Positions 1 to 5,023 of a DNA stretch of 9,752 nucleotides are shown one piece after another. The stretch comes from UBA9676 sp036522155. GTDB lineage: Bacteria; Actinomycetota; Actinomycetes; Streptosporangiales; Streptosporangiaceae. The notes beneath the pieces are model-generated. The model made no database searches. It was not told the DNA's origin and was given only the letters and a program-made list of their open reading frames with translations. Location: positions 1-9,752 of the forward strand of contig DATDGI010000200.1 of assembly GCA_036522155.1 (NCBI GenBank), given 5' to 3'. The position numbers were made by a program, and so were the translations under genes. How positions within the stretch are numbered: the first letter of the stretch is position 1; every line of letters begins with the position of its first letter.

Positions 1-454
1 CCTTCCGCCACGCCCCGTCGCCGTCGCCGGCCACGGCATCCACCGAGTCCAGGAAGAAGGCCTTGACCGCGTCGTTGGTGATCGGCGCCGGGTCGATCAT
101 GAGCAGCGCCCGGATGGCGCCAGGCCGGGCCGCGCAGGCCAGCCCGACCAGCGCGCCCAGGCTGTGCCCGGCCAGCACCGGCGGGCCGGACCCGGCGGCG
201 TCCGCGACCGCGAGCACGTCGTCGGCCAGCGTCTCGATGCGGTAGCCGGCCCGGCCCGGCCCGGCCTGTCCGCTCTCGCCGTGCCCGCGCAGGTCCAGGG
301 CGGTGACGGCATGGCGGGCGGCGAAATGGGCCAGCTGCGGGGCGAAGAAGGAACGGTCGCAGCACCATCCGTGCACGAAGATCATCGGCGGGTCACCGGC
401 CCCCGCGCTCTGGTAGACCAGCCGCACACCGTCGCGCGATATGACCTCAGCCAC
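1..454 (-). CDS. alpha/beta hydrolase, partial (C-terminus beyond left edge)
   Basis: The 151 visible residues are the N-terminal part of an alpha/beta-hydrolase fold enzyme, likely cytoplasmic as no signal peptide is visible. Visible landmarks are HGWCCD (28-33, oxyanion-hole region), LDLRGHGES (53-61, typical after strand 4) and the nucleophile elbow GHSLG (96-100, Ser98 as predicted nucleophile). IDPAP follows at about 122. The acid and histidine of the triad lie outside the window. The chosen GTG start (452-454) has GGGAGG 4 bases upstream, and its first 8 bases overlap the end of the regulator gene, suggesting translational coupling. An in-frame ATG at 473-475 would add 7 residues. The substrate cannot be told: this fold covers esterases, lactonases, haloperoxidase-like and C-C hydrolases. 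Confidence 0.88.
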   Translation of the reverse strand, partial: MAEVISRDGVRLVYQSAGAGDPPMIFVHGWCCDRSFFAPQLAHFAARHAVTALDLRGHGESGQAGPGRAGYRIETLADDVLAVADAAGSGPPVLAGHSLGALVGLACAARPGAIRALLMIDPAPITNDAVKAFFLDSVDAVAGDGDGAWRK

Positions 455-992
455 CGTTCCTCCCGTCCGCCTCATGCCCGCCCGAATGCAGGGCCACGAT
501 CCGGCTCGCCGTCGCGGCGACCAGGGCGCGCAGTTCCGGCGGAGAGATCACCTCGACGTCGGCGCCGAGGGCGAGCAGGTCGAGCACGGCCGCGTCGGCC
601 GAGTCAAGCCGGACCCAGGCCTCGGTCCAGCTATCCTGCCCGGCCGGGGCGGGTGGCGCGCTCGGCCGGGCCCGGAGGCCCGCTGGCCTGCCGAGCAGGA
701 CGGCCAGCCGCCGCCCGCGCGGTGACAGCCGGACCCGCGCCCGGCGGCCGGTGGCAGGCGGATGCCGTGGCCGGGTGGCGGCCGGAAGGTCGCTGTGAAA
801 GCCGTCGAGCAGCTCGAAGCCGCCCCGGCAGCCGCGGACGGCGTAGACCGGTATCCCGGCCGCGCCGAGGGCCTCGATGTCGCGCAGGATGGTGCGTTGC
901 GACACCTCAAGCTCGCTCGCGAGCTGGGCCGCGCTCATCCGGCCGCGGGCCTGGAGCAGTCCCAGCAGCCCCACCAGCCGGCTCGCGCGCAC
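447..992 (-). CDS. compact YafY-like HTH regulator with C-terminal WCX domain, WYL core missing
   Basis: A 181-residue predicted transcriptional regulator. Residues 2-40 form an HTH_11/DeoR-type winged helix, with LLGLLQARGRMSAAQLA then VSQRTILRDIEALGAAGIPV. The wing contains RGGFELLDGF (56-65), typical of YafY-type WYL regulators. Residues about 86-168 resemble the WCX extension (VRLSPRGRRL, then LLALGADVEVISPPELRA). The WYL core that normally lies between these parts, in proteins of about 230-320 residues, is absent and replaced by a Pro/Arg-rich linker (66-85). The GTG start is preferred because homologues begin near the RASRLV segment and TATCCT lies 6 bases upstream, consistent with a leaderless mRNA. 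The alternative ATG at 1029-1031 lacks a clear ribosome binding site and would put the predicted operator inside the gene. It overlaps the hydrolase by 8 bases and is divergent from the small gene at 1074, its most likely target together with itself. Confidence 0.85.
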   Translation of the reverse strand: MRASRLVGLLGLLQARGRMSAAQLASELEVSQRTILRDIEALGAAGIPVYAVRGCRGGFELLDGFHSDLPAATRPRHPPATGRRARVRLSPRGRRLAVLLGRPAGLRARPSAPPAPAGQDSWTEAWVRLDSADAAVLDLLALGADVEVISPPELRALVAATASRIVALHSGGHEADGRNGG

Positions 993-998
993 GGCTCC

Positions 999-1004
999 AG
1001 GATA
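999..1004 (-). promoter_or_regulatory. -10 hexamer of a probable leaderless promoter for the regulator
   Basis: On the minus strand TATCCT is followed by 6 bases (GGAGCC) and then the GTG start. Actinobacterial leaderless genes commonly have TAnnnT at this distance, so transcription would begin at or beside the GTG. No good -35 is seen. That region is covered by the inverted repeat at 1014-1032. Confidence 0.45.
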
Positions 1005-1013
1005 CTGGTGGAT

Positions 1014-1032
1014 CACGACAAGAGATGTCATG
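1014..1032. promoter_or_regulatory. putative operator shared by divergent promoters
   Basis: The sequence CACGACA-AGAGA-TGTCATG is an inverted repeat with 7-base arms, six of seven positions matching (CAnGACA/TGTCnTG) around a 5-base centre. It lies where the -35 elements of both divergent genes would be: about 10 bp upstream of the minus-strand -10 (999-1004) and about 10 bp upstream of the plus-strand -10 (1043-1048). Binding by the adjacent HTH/WCX regulator, repressing itself and the divergent gene, is an inference from position and symmetry. Confidence 0.45.
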
Positions 1033-1042
1033 TTTGCTCTGC

Positions 1043-1048
1043 CATAAT
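1043..1048 (+). promoter_or_regulatory. candidate -10 (CATAAT) for the small conserved gene
   Basis: CATAAT matches five of six positions of the TATAAT consensus. It would place the start of transcription near 1055, giving a leader of about 20 bases that contains GGAGAGGAG (1061-1069). No clear -35 is present, and the predicted operator occupies that region. Confidence 0.4.
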
Positions 1049-1073
1049 CGGCTGGTCGCAGGAGAGGAGCAGC

Positions 1074-1493
1074 ATGATGACCGCACCCATCGCCGGCTCG
1101 GGGACGGCCGGTGACCCGTGGCTGCTGACCACGCCACCGGGCAAGTCGGAGTTCGAGGCGTGGCGGGACACCGAGGCCGATCCGCCGGCGCTGGTCGTCC
1201 AGGTCGGCACCACCCAGCTGCGCTACCAGCTGCGCTGCATCGAGGACCTGCACGCGATGCTGAAAGAAGCGGGCGACTGGGTGCCGCTGGGCAACGCCGA
1301 CGAGCAGAAGCCGGCCGAGGAGGGGACGGTGGAGGCGTGGGGGCGGTCGCCGGGCAACCCGGTCGGCGGCTGGTACGGCATGAAGAAGGGGCTGCGCGGC
1401 CGCTTCGGCAATTACGTACCGCCGGTGCTGGAGGCGCTCGGCCTGGCCGAGGTCGAGCACAACCCGCGCAACAACCGGATGCGGGCTCGCTGA
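1074..1493 (+). CDS. conserved actinobacterial protein of unknown function
   Basis: A 139-residue soluble protein with no signal peptide or membrane segment. It looks like a full-length member of a small actinobacterial family I recognise by its pattern but cannot assign a function to (possibly DUF6855). Distinctive segments are DPWLLTTPPGKSEF (14-27), PPALVVQVGTTQLRYQLR (37-54), EDLHAMLKEAGDWVPLGNAD (57-76), a Trp/Gly-rich stretch VEAWGRSPGNPVGGWYGMKKG (86-106) and a basic end NPRNNRMRAR. GGAGAGGAG (1061-1069) precedes two adjacent ATG codons at 1074 and 1077, either of which could be used. It is divergent from the HTH/WCX regulator across an 81 bp gap with a candidate shared operator, so it is probably a target of that regulator. 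No catalytic motif is evident. Confidence 0.85.
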   Translation: MMTAPIAGSGTAGDPWLLTTPPGKSEFEAWRDTEADPPALVVQVGTTQLRYQLRCIEDLHAMLKEAGDWVPLGNADEQKPAEEGTVEAWGRSPGNPVGGWYGMKKGLRGRFGNYVPPVLEALGLAEVEHNPRNNRMRAR

Positions 1494-1532
1494 GCCAGGT
1501 GGCCCTGGGGGGGACCGCGGCCCGTTAGTGGC

Positions 1533-1577
1533 ACACGGGGGAGATGGTGACGCCCGTCATGGCCACCGGCCCCGTGT
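1533..1577. repeat. inverted repeat, possible terminator-like hairpin
   Basis: ACACGGGG (1533-1540) and CCCCGTGT (1570-1577) are perfect 8-base complements around 29 bases. The loop contains a smaller hairpin, TGAC-GCCC-GTCA (1548-1559). It begins 40 bases after the stop of the small conserved gene, a reasonable place for a terminator, but there is no T tract, so an L-shaped actinobacterial terminator is the most that could be claimed. Confidence 0.35.
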
Positions 1578-1624
1578 ACCCGATCTGCGGCCGGTGTCCT
1601 GGAAGCGTCCGGGAACGGGCCGGT

Positions 1625-1650
1625 TCCTGGCGGAGAGGTGGCGGCCAGGA
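1625..1650. repeat. inverted repeat TCCTGGC/GCCAGGA upstream of the LacI gene
   Basis: Perfect 7-base arms (1625-1631 and 1644-1650) are separated by 12 bases, about 130 bp before the LacI-family start. It could be a protein-binding dyad or an RNA hairpin. It has no resemblance to the TAAACGTTTA palindrome ahead of the importer operon. Confidence 0.3.
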
Positions 1651-1778
1651 GCGCTGCTTGTGCTGAGGGCTTCTGTCCTACAAGGTGGGTGACCGGGGCT
1701 CGTTCATCCATCCGTGATGCGCCGTGCGCGGAGCCGCCGAACGCCGAATGCGGTGATCCGTCAGCATCGGGGATGATC

Positions 1779-2801
1779 ATGGCAAGTCAGCAGGATGGGC
1801 AGCAGCGGCCTGCCGGCATCCGCGATGTCGCTCAGCTGGCGGGGGTATCGGTCGCGTCGGCGAGTTTCGCCCTCAACGGGCAGCCGGGGGTGGCCGAGGA
1901 CACCCGGCGCCGGATCCTGGCCGCCGCGGCCGAGCTGCGCTATCGCGCCAATCCCCAGGCGCAGGCGCTGCGGCGGGGCCGGACCACCAGCTACGGGATC
2001 GTGGTCCGCAACTTCGCCAACCCGTTCTTCCTGGAGGTGCTGAGCGGCGCGGAAGAGGTCGCCAGCCAGAACGGGGCGACGCTGCTGTTCCTTGACTCGC
2101 GCTACTCGCTGGAGCACGAGCGCATGCACGTGCGGGAAATGGCCGCGCAGCGGCTAGCCGGGCTGGCCATCGCCTCGGTCGGGACCGGCGAGGCCATCCG
2201 GCTCTGGCAGGAACTGCGGCCCGGCGCCCCGGTGGTGGCGCTGAACACGGCGGTGGCCGGCGCGCGGGGGGTGTCCCGGGTTCACCCGGACAACGCCGCC
2301 GCGGTCGGGCTGCCGCTCCGGCGGCTGGCCGAGCTGGGGCATACCTCGGTCGCATTCCTGTCCGCGCCGCGCCGGCTGATGGCCGACCCCGACCGGCTGC
2401 GCCACTTCCAGCGGCTGGCCACCGAGCTGGGCCTGCACGGCCGGGTCATGTACTCGCCGCTCACGCTCACCGACGTCAGGCGGGCCACCCTGGCCATGAT
2501 GGCGGGCCAGGATCCACCGGGCGCGATCATCACCAACTCCGACCACACCGCGCACGCGGTCTACAAGGCGGCGCGCGAGCTGTCGCTGCGGGTAGGCCCG
2601 GACCTGTCGGTGGTCGGCCACGACGATCTGGCCACCTCCGAGCTGCTCGACCCGCCGCTGGCGACCATCGCGCTGGACGGCCGGGAGATGGGCCGGATGC
2701 TGATGCGCCGGCTGCTGGGGGAGGTCCCGCCGGGTGATTACGTGGCGCCGGTCGAGCTCATCGAGCGGGCCTCACTGCAGCCGCCGCGAAAGCCGGTGTG
2801 A
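1779..2801 (+). CDS. LacI-family transcriptional regulator
   Basis: A 340-residue, full-length LacI/GalR-type regulator. The N-terminal HTH is IRDVAQLAGVSVASASFALNG (14-34), followed by a hinge region with NPQAQALRRGRT (58-69) and a periplasmic-binding-protein-like sensor domain from about 72 (SYGIVVRNFANPFF) to the end. The sensor includes GAIITNSDHTAHAVYKAA (248-265) and LSVVGHDDL (276-284), typical of the family. In the recognition helix, the position usually Arg (Arg22 of E. coli LacI) is Phe30. The start at 1779 is preferred over the in-frame ATG at 1773 because GGGG (1769-1772) is then 6 bases upstream. The gene ends 229 bp before the lipoprotein gene, in the same direction, and the gap holds a LacI-type palindrome. 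It is therefore the likely ligand-responsive repressor of the importer operon. The ligand is not identifiable. Confidence 0.93.
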   Translation: MASQQDGQQRPAGIRDVAQLAGVSVASASFALNGQPGVAEDTRRRILAAAAELRYRANPQAQALRRGRTTSYGIVVRNFANPFFLEVLSGAEEVASQNGATLLFLDSRYSLEHERMHVREMAAQRLAGLAIASVGTGEAIRLWQELRPGAPVVALNTAVAGARGVSRVHPDNAAAVGLPLRRLAELGHTSVAFLSAPRRLMADPDRLRHFQRLATELGLHGRVMYSPLTLTDVRRATLAMMAGQDPPGAIITNSDHTAHAVYKAARELSLRVGPDLSVVGHDDLATSELLDPPLATIALDGREMGRMLMRRLLGEVPPGDYVAPVELIERASLQPPRKPV

Positions 2802-2823
2802 CCGGGGGCTGACCAGGCCCGGG

Positions 2824-2835
2824 GCGGCCGGCCGC
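2824..2835. repeat. 12-bp GC palindrome after the LacI gene
   Basis: GCGGCCGGCCGC is a perfect palindrome 22 bases after the LacI stop. It may take part in transcript folding at the end of that gene. No T tract follows, so calling it a terminator is not justified. Confidence 0.3.
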
Positions 2836-2865
2836 GGCACCCGTGCGTCAACTCGGTAACGCCCC

Positions 2866-2895
2866 TTGACACCTGTGTTTTAGGTGGGTGAGCAT
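2866..2895 (+). promoter_or_regulatory. promoter of the importer operon
   Basis: TTGACA (2866-2871) is a perfect -35 consensus. GAGCAT (2890-2895) at an 18-base spacing is the best -10, keeping the conserved A at position 2 and T at position 6. CATACC (2893-2898) is an alternative at 21 bases. Transcription would begin near 2902-2903, giving a leader of about 130 bases before the GTG at 3031. Confidence 0.55.
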
Positions 2896-2904
2896 ACCGA
2901 ATGC

Positions 2905-2914
2905 TAAACGTTTA
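2905..2914. promoter_or_regulatory. LacI-family operator TAAACGTTTA
   Basis: A perfect 10-bp palindrome with a central CG, the form usual for LacI/GalR operators (A/T-rich half sites flanking CG). It sits at or just after the predicted transcription start of the importer operon and 104 bp past the end of the LacI-family gene, a position suited to repression. A second dyad, AGCAT-N5-ATGCT (2891-2905), overlaps its first base. Binding by the neighbouring regulator is inferred. Confidence 0.65.
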
Positions 2915-2952
2915 AGGCGTTTCGGCTGGTGTCGTGCACAGGGGCGGGTTCG

Positions 2953-3006
2953 CCGGCCTCGGGAGCGGTTCCGTGCTGGGCTTTTCGGCGACCGCTCCGG
3001 GGCCGG
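2953..3006 (+). promoter_or_regulatory. long hairpin in the 5' leader of the lipoprotein gene
   Basis: GGAGCGGT (2962-2969) pairs perfectly with ACCGCTCC (2991-2998). Outside it, CCGGCC (2953-2958) pairs with GGCCGG (3001-3006), joined by a T-G and a C-G pair with one bulged G (2961). The result is about 16 base pairs around a 21-base loop. The hairpin ends 11 bases before the AGGAGG of the lipoprotein gene. No T tract follows, so it does not look like an intrinsic terminator. A role in RNA stability or translation control is possible. Confidence 0.5.
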
Positions 3007-3017
3007 GGAAAGCTGAC

Positions 3018-3023
3018 AGGAGG
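3018..3023 (+). promoter_or_regulatory. strong ribosome binding site (AGGAGG) fixing the lipoprotein start
   Basis: A perfect AGGAGG lies 7 bases before GTG 3031. This selects that codon over upstream in-frame starts such as 2929, which lie inside the mRNA leader. Confidence 0.75.
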
Positions 3024-3030
3024 AAATCGC

Positions 3031-4149
3031 GTGAGAGCGTCACATCGCATCACTATCGCCGGGCTCGCGGCCCTGGCACTGCTCGGGGCCGGGTGCTCCT
3101 CAAGCTCATCGACAAGTTCGGGCGGGACCAACTGGGCCACCGCTACCTCCGCGTCGACCGGCGGCGGCATGAGCGCGCTGATCGCCGCGGCCAAGAAGGA
3201 GGGCACGCTCAACGTCATCGCCCTTCCCCCGACCTGGGCGAACTACGGGGCAATCATCAAGGACTTTTCGCAGAAATACGGAATCAAAATTAATTCGGCC
3301 AACCCGGCCGGCAGCAGCCAGGACGAGGTCAACGCGGTCAAGCAGGAGAACGGCACCTCGGCCGCCCCCGACGTGCTCGACATCGGCATGGCCGTCGCGC
3401 TGGTCAACACGAGCCTGTTCGCGCCCTACGAGGTGAGCAGCTGGAGTTCCATCCCGGCGGCGCAGAAGGCGGCCAACGGGGTCTGGGTGCAGGACTACGG
3501 CGGCTACATGGCCATCGGATACTCGTCCAAGTTCGGGACGATCACCTCGCTGAGCCAGCTGCTCGGCCCGAAGTTCCGGCACTCGGTCGCGCTGAACGGC
3601 AACCCGACGCAGGCCAATGCCGCGCTGAACGGCGTCATGCTGGCGAACCTGGCGTCGGGCGGATCGCCCAGCAGCATCGCCAAGGGCGTGGCCTTCTTCC
3701 ACCAGCTCAAGTCGGTGGGCAACTTCTCACCGGTGCAGGCCACCGGGGCCACTATCAAGGCGGGCACCACCCCAGTCGTGTTCAACTGGGACTACCTCAA
3801 CCTGCCCAGCTACGTGGGGGTGCCCAACTGGAAGGTGTTCGTGCCGCCGAACGCGGTGCTGGGCGGCTACTACGCGCAGGCCATCAACAAGAACGCGCCG
3901 CACCCGGCCGCCGCCCGGCTGTGGGAGGAGTTCCTCTACTCCCAGACCGCGGCGGGCGGCCAGAACCTGTGGCTGGCCGGCGGCGCGCGGCCGGTCGAGC
4001 AGGCAGCCATGACCGCCAACGGCACCATCAACAAGACCGACGCCGCGAAACTGCCGGCCGTCACCGGCGCGCCGGTCTTCCTGACCCAGTCCCAGGCCAC
4101 CAATGCCGCGACCTACCTGGCGGCGAACTGGGCCAAGGCAGTCGGGTAG
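3031..4149 (+). CDS. ABC transporter substrate-binding lipoprotein
   Basis: A 372-residue solute-binding protein, predicted to be lipid-anchored on the outer face of the membrane and to deliver ligand to the permeases encoded next. The signal peptide is basic (RASHR), then hydrophobic (ITIAGLAALALL), then a lipobox-like LGAGC with Cys22 as the lipidation site. A Ser/Gly/Thr-rich linker (23-46) follows. The mature domain starts near 47 (MSALIAAAKKEGTLNVIALP) and continues with DVLDIGMAVA (114-123), VWVQDYGGYMAIGYSSKFG (151-169) and a C-terminal HPAAARLWEEFLYS (291-304). This pattern fits the spermidine/putrescine, iron or 2-aminoethylphosphonate group of binding proteins (SBP_bac_6/8-like), but the ligand cannot be told. 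It is the first gene of the operon and ends 7 bases before the first permease. An AT-richer patch (3269-3296) stands out in the N-terminal lobe. Confidence 0.93.
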   Translation: MRASHRITIAGLAALALLGAGCSSSSSTSSGGTNWATATSASTGGGMSALIAAAKKEGTLNVIALPPTWANYGAIIKDFSQKYGIKINSANPAGSSQDEVNAVKQENGTSAAPDVLDIGMAVALVNTSLFAPYEVSSWSSIPAAQKAANGVWVQDYGGYMAIGYSSKFGTITSLSQLLGPKFRHSVALNGNPTQANAALNGVMLANLASGGSPSSIAKGVAFFHQLKSVGNFSPVQATGATIKAGTTPVVFNWDYLNLPSYVGVPNWKVFVPPNAVLGGYYAQAINKNAPHPAAARLWEEFLYSQTAAGGQNLWLAGGARPVEQAAMTANGTINKTDAAKLPAVTGAPVFLTQSQATNAATYLAANWAKAVG

Positions 4150-4156
4150 CGAGGCG

Positions 4157-4633
4157 GTGACGGTCGCCGCGACGACCGAGACCGGCGCCCGGCCCACCAG
4201 GGCCGGGCGCCGGCCTTCGGTTCCCGCCTGGATCGGTACCGTGCCGTTCCTCGGCTACGTCGGGATCTTCCTGCTGCTCCCGACCGGGATCGTGGTGTAC
4301 AGCGCGTTCCGCACCCCGACCGGCGGATTCACGGCGGCTGGCCTCAAGGCTCTTGGCAGCTCCGCCGTGCGTTCCTACTTCGTCGGCTCGATAGAGGTGA
4401 GCGGGATCTCGGCCGTGGCCGGGGCGGTGCTCGGTGCGGTGCTGGCGTACGCGGTGGCATCGGGAAACCCGGACGGGACGGTGCGCCGGGTCTACCTGGC
4501 CGGCTCGGGCGTGCTCGCCCAGTTCGGCGGGGTCACCCTGGCTTTCGCGTTCCTGGTGCTTATCGGGCCCACCGGCCTGCTGCTGCACGCCAGCTGGTAT
4601 TACGACTTTCCGCAGGGAATCACGCTGATCTAA
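4157..4633 (+). CDS. permease 1, N-terminal fragment
   Basis: The piece before the TAA encodes 158 residues: a basic cytoplasmic tail rich in Arg/Thr (1-24), then three predicted membrane helices at about 27-47 (IGTVPFLGYVGIFLLL), 82-102 (SGISAVAGAVLGAVLAYAVA) and 113-135 (YLAGSGVLAQFGGVTLAFAF). It stops just before the helix that leads into the EAA loop. If made alone it would probably not be a functional transporter half. Confidence 0.6.
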   Translation: MTVAATTETGARPTRAGRRPSVPAWIGTVPFLGYVGIFLLLPTGIVVYSAFRTPTGGFTAAGLKALGSSAVRSYFVGSIEVSGISAVAGAVLGAVLAYAVASGNPDGTVRRVYLAGSGVLAQFGGVTLAFAFLVLIGPTGLLLHASWYYDFPQGITLI

Positions 4634-5023
4634 GTGTACTTCCAGATCCCGCTGATGGTGCTCGTCTTCCTGCCGGCGGTCGACGGGCTGAAGCTCCAGT
4701 GGCGGGAGGCGTCGGAGAGCCTCGGCGCGTCGGCGTGGCAGTACTGGCGGCACGTCGGCGGGCCACTGCTGCTGCCTGCCTTCAGCGGTGCGACGCTGCT
4801 GCTGTTCGCCAACGCGCTGTCGGCCTTCGCCACCATCCAGGCCTGGGAGAACCAGATCGCCTACACCGTGCCGCAGCAGATCAGCACCGCCCTGTCCAGC
4901 GAGGTCGGACTCGGCAACATCAATGCGGCCGATGCGCTCGCCCTGGGCATGGTGGTCATGGTGATCATCGTCATGACGGGATATGCCCTGCTCCAGCGGA
5001 GGGCGGCTCGATGGCTGCGGTAG
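4634..5023 (+). CDS. permease 1, C-terminal fragment with the EAA loop
   Basis: Beginning at the GTG directly after the TAA, 129 residues continue the same permease. They comprise a helix (QIPLMVLVFLPAV, 4-16), the EAA loop (E25 A26 S27, G31, then GGPLLLP ending near 48), and further helices at about 51-68 and 102-120. The only purine-rich candidate site, AGGGA near 4612-4616, is too far upstream for normal initiation. Expression would need re-initiation at the TAA-GTG junction or an internal ATG such as 4655. Confidence 0.55.
   Translation: MYFQIPLMVLVFLPAVDGLKLQWREASESLGASAWQYWRHVGGPLLLPAFSGATLLLFANALSAFATIQAWENQIAYTVPQQISTALSSEVGLGNINAADALALGMVVMVIIVMTGYALLQRRAARWLR
4998..5003 (+). promoter_or_regulatory. 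ribosome binding site deciding the permease 2 start
   Basis: GGAGGG lies 7 bases before ATG 5011. It is inside the end of permease 1 and independently supports initiation of permease 2, so the second permease need not depend on translation through the interrupted gene. Confidence 0.6.

Larger units (their letters stand above)
1494..1778. other. non-coding gap with two inverted repeats
   Basis: These 285 bases between the small conserved gene and the LacI-family gene show no convincing coding frame. They hold two inverted repeats, listed separately, and presumably the LacI gene promoter. The only promoter-like pair seen is TTGTGC (1658-1663) and TACAAG (1679-1684), with a 15 bp spacer, which is weak. 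No run of T residues follows either repeat. Confidence 0.6.
4157..5023 (+). pseudogene. ABC transporter permease 1, interrupted by an in-frame TAA
   Basis: Read through the stop, this is one complete inner-membrane permease of 288 codons, the usual family length, in a single unbroken frame. The only lesion is TAA at 4631-4633 (codon 159). The surrounding reading is GITLI-stop-VYFQIPLMVLV, where related permeases typically have a tyrosine (such as LIYVYFQIPLM). One base change from TAC or TAT explains it. The EAA loop that contacts the ATPase (REASESLGASAW ... GGPLLLP, from about codon 183) lies after the stop, so the N-terminal piece alone cannot couple to ATP hydrolysis. The rest of the operon shows no decay. 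It may be a true recent pseudogene, a base-call error, or a gene expressed by readthrough or re-initiation. The GTG start has only a poorly spaced GAGG (4151-4154) before it. The last 13 bases overlap permease 2. Confidence 0.8.

Noticed and set aside
993..1460. N-terminal extension of the minus-strand regulator frame to 1460 (337 residues)
   Set aside because: The extension lies opposite the small conserved gene, has no recognisable domain and would add over 100 residues before the HTH, which normally starts the protein.
2280..2286. GTTCACC, resembling half of an actinobacterial PHO box
   Set aside because: It is a single copy inside the LacI coding sequence. PHO boxes are direct repeats upstream of genes, and none was seen in the importer promoter.
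2824..2835. GC palindrome as an intrinsic terminator of the LacI gene
   Set aside because: There is no loop of normal size and no T tract, so only the palindrome itself is reported.
2870..2886. CACCT-N7-AGGTG dyad between the -35 and -10 of the importer promoter
   Set aside because: The arms are short and the match is only five bases, which is expected by chance in GC-rich DNA. The nearby TAAACGTTTA is the better operator.
2929..3030. Upstream in-frame start extending the binding protein by 34 residues
   Set aside because: It would put non-signal sequence before a good lipoprotein signal, whereas AGGAGG stands 7 bases before GTG 3031. The leader hairpin lies in this stretch.
4631..4633. Programmed recoding of the permease stop as selenocysteine or pyrrolysine
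   Set aside because: The codon is TAA, not TGA or TAG, and no dedicated stem-loop was recognised after it.
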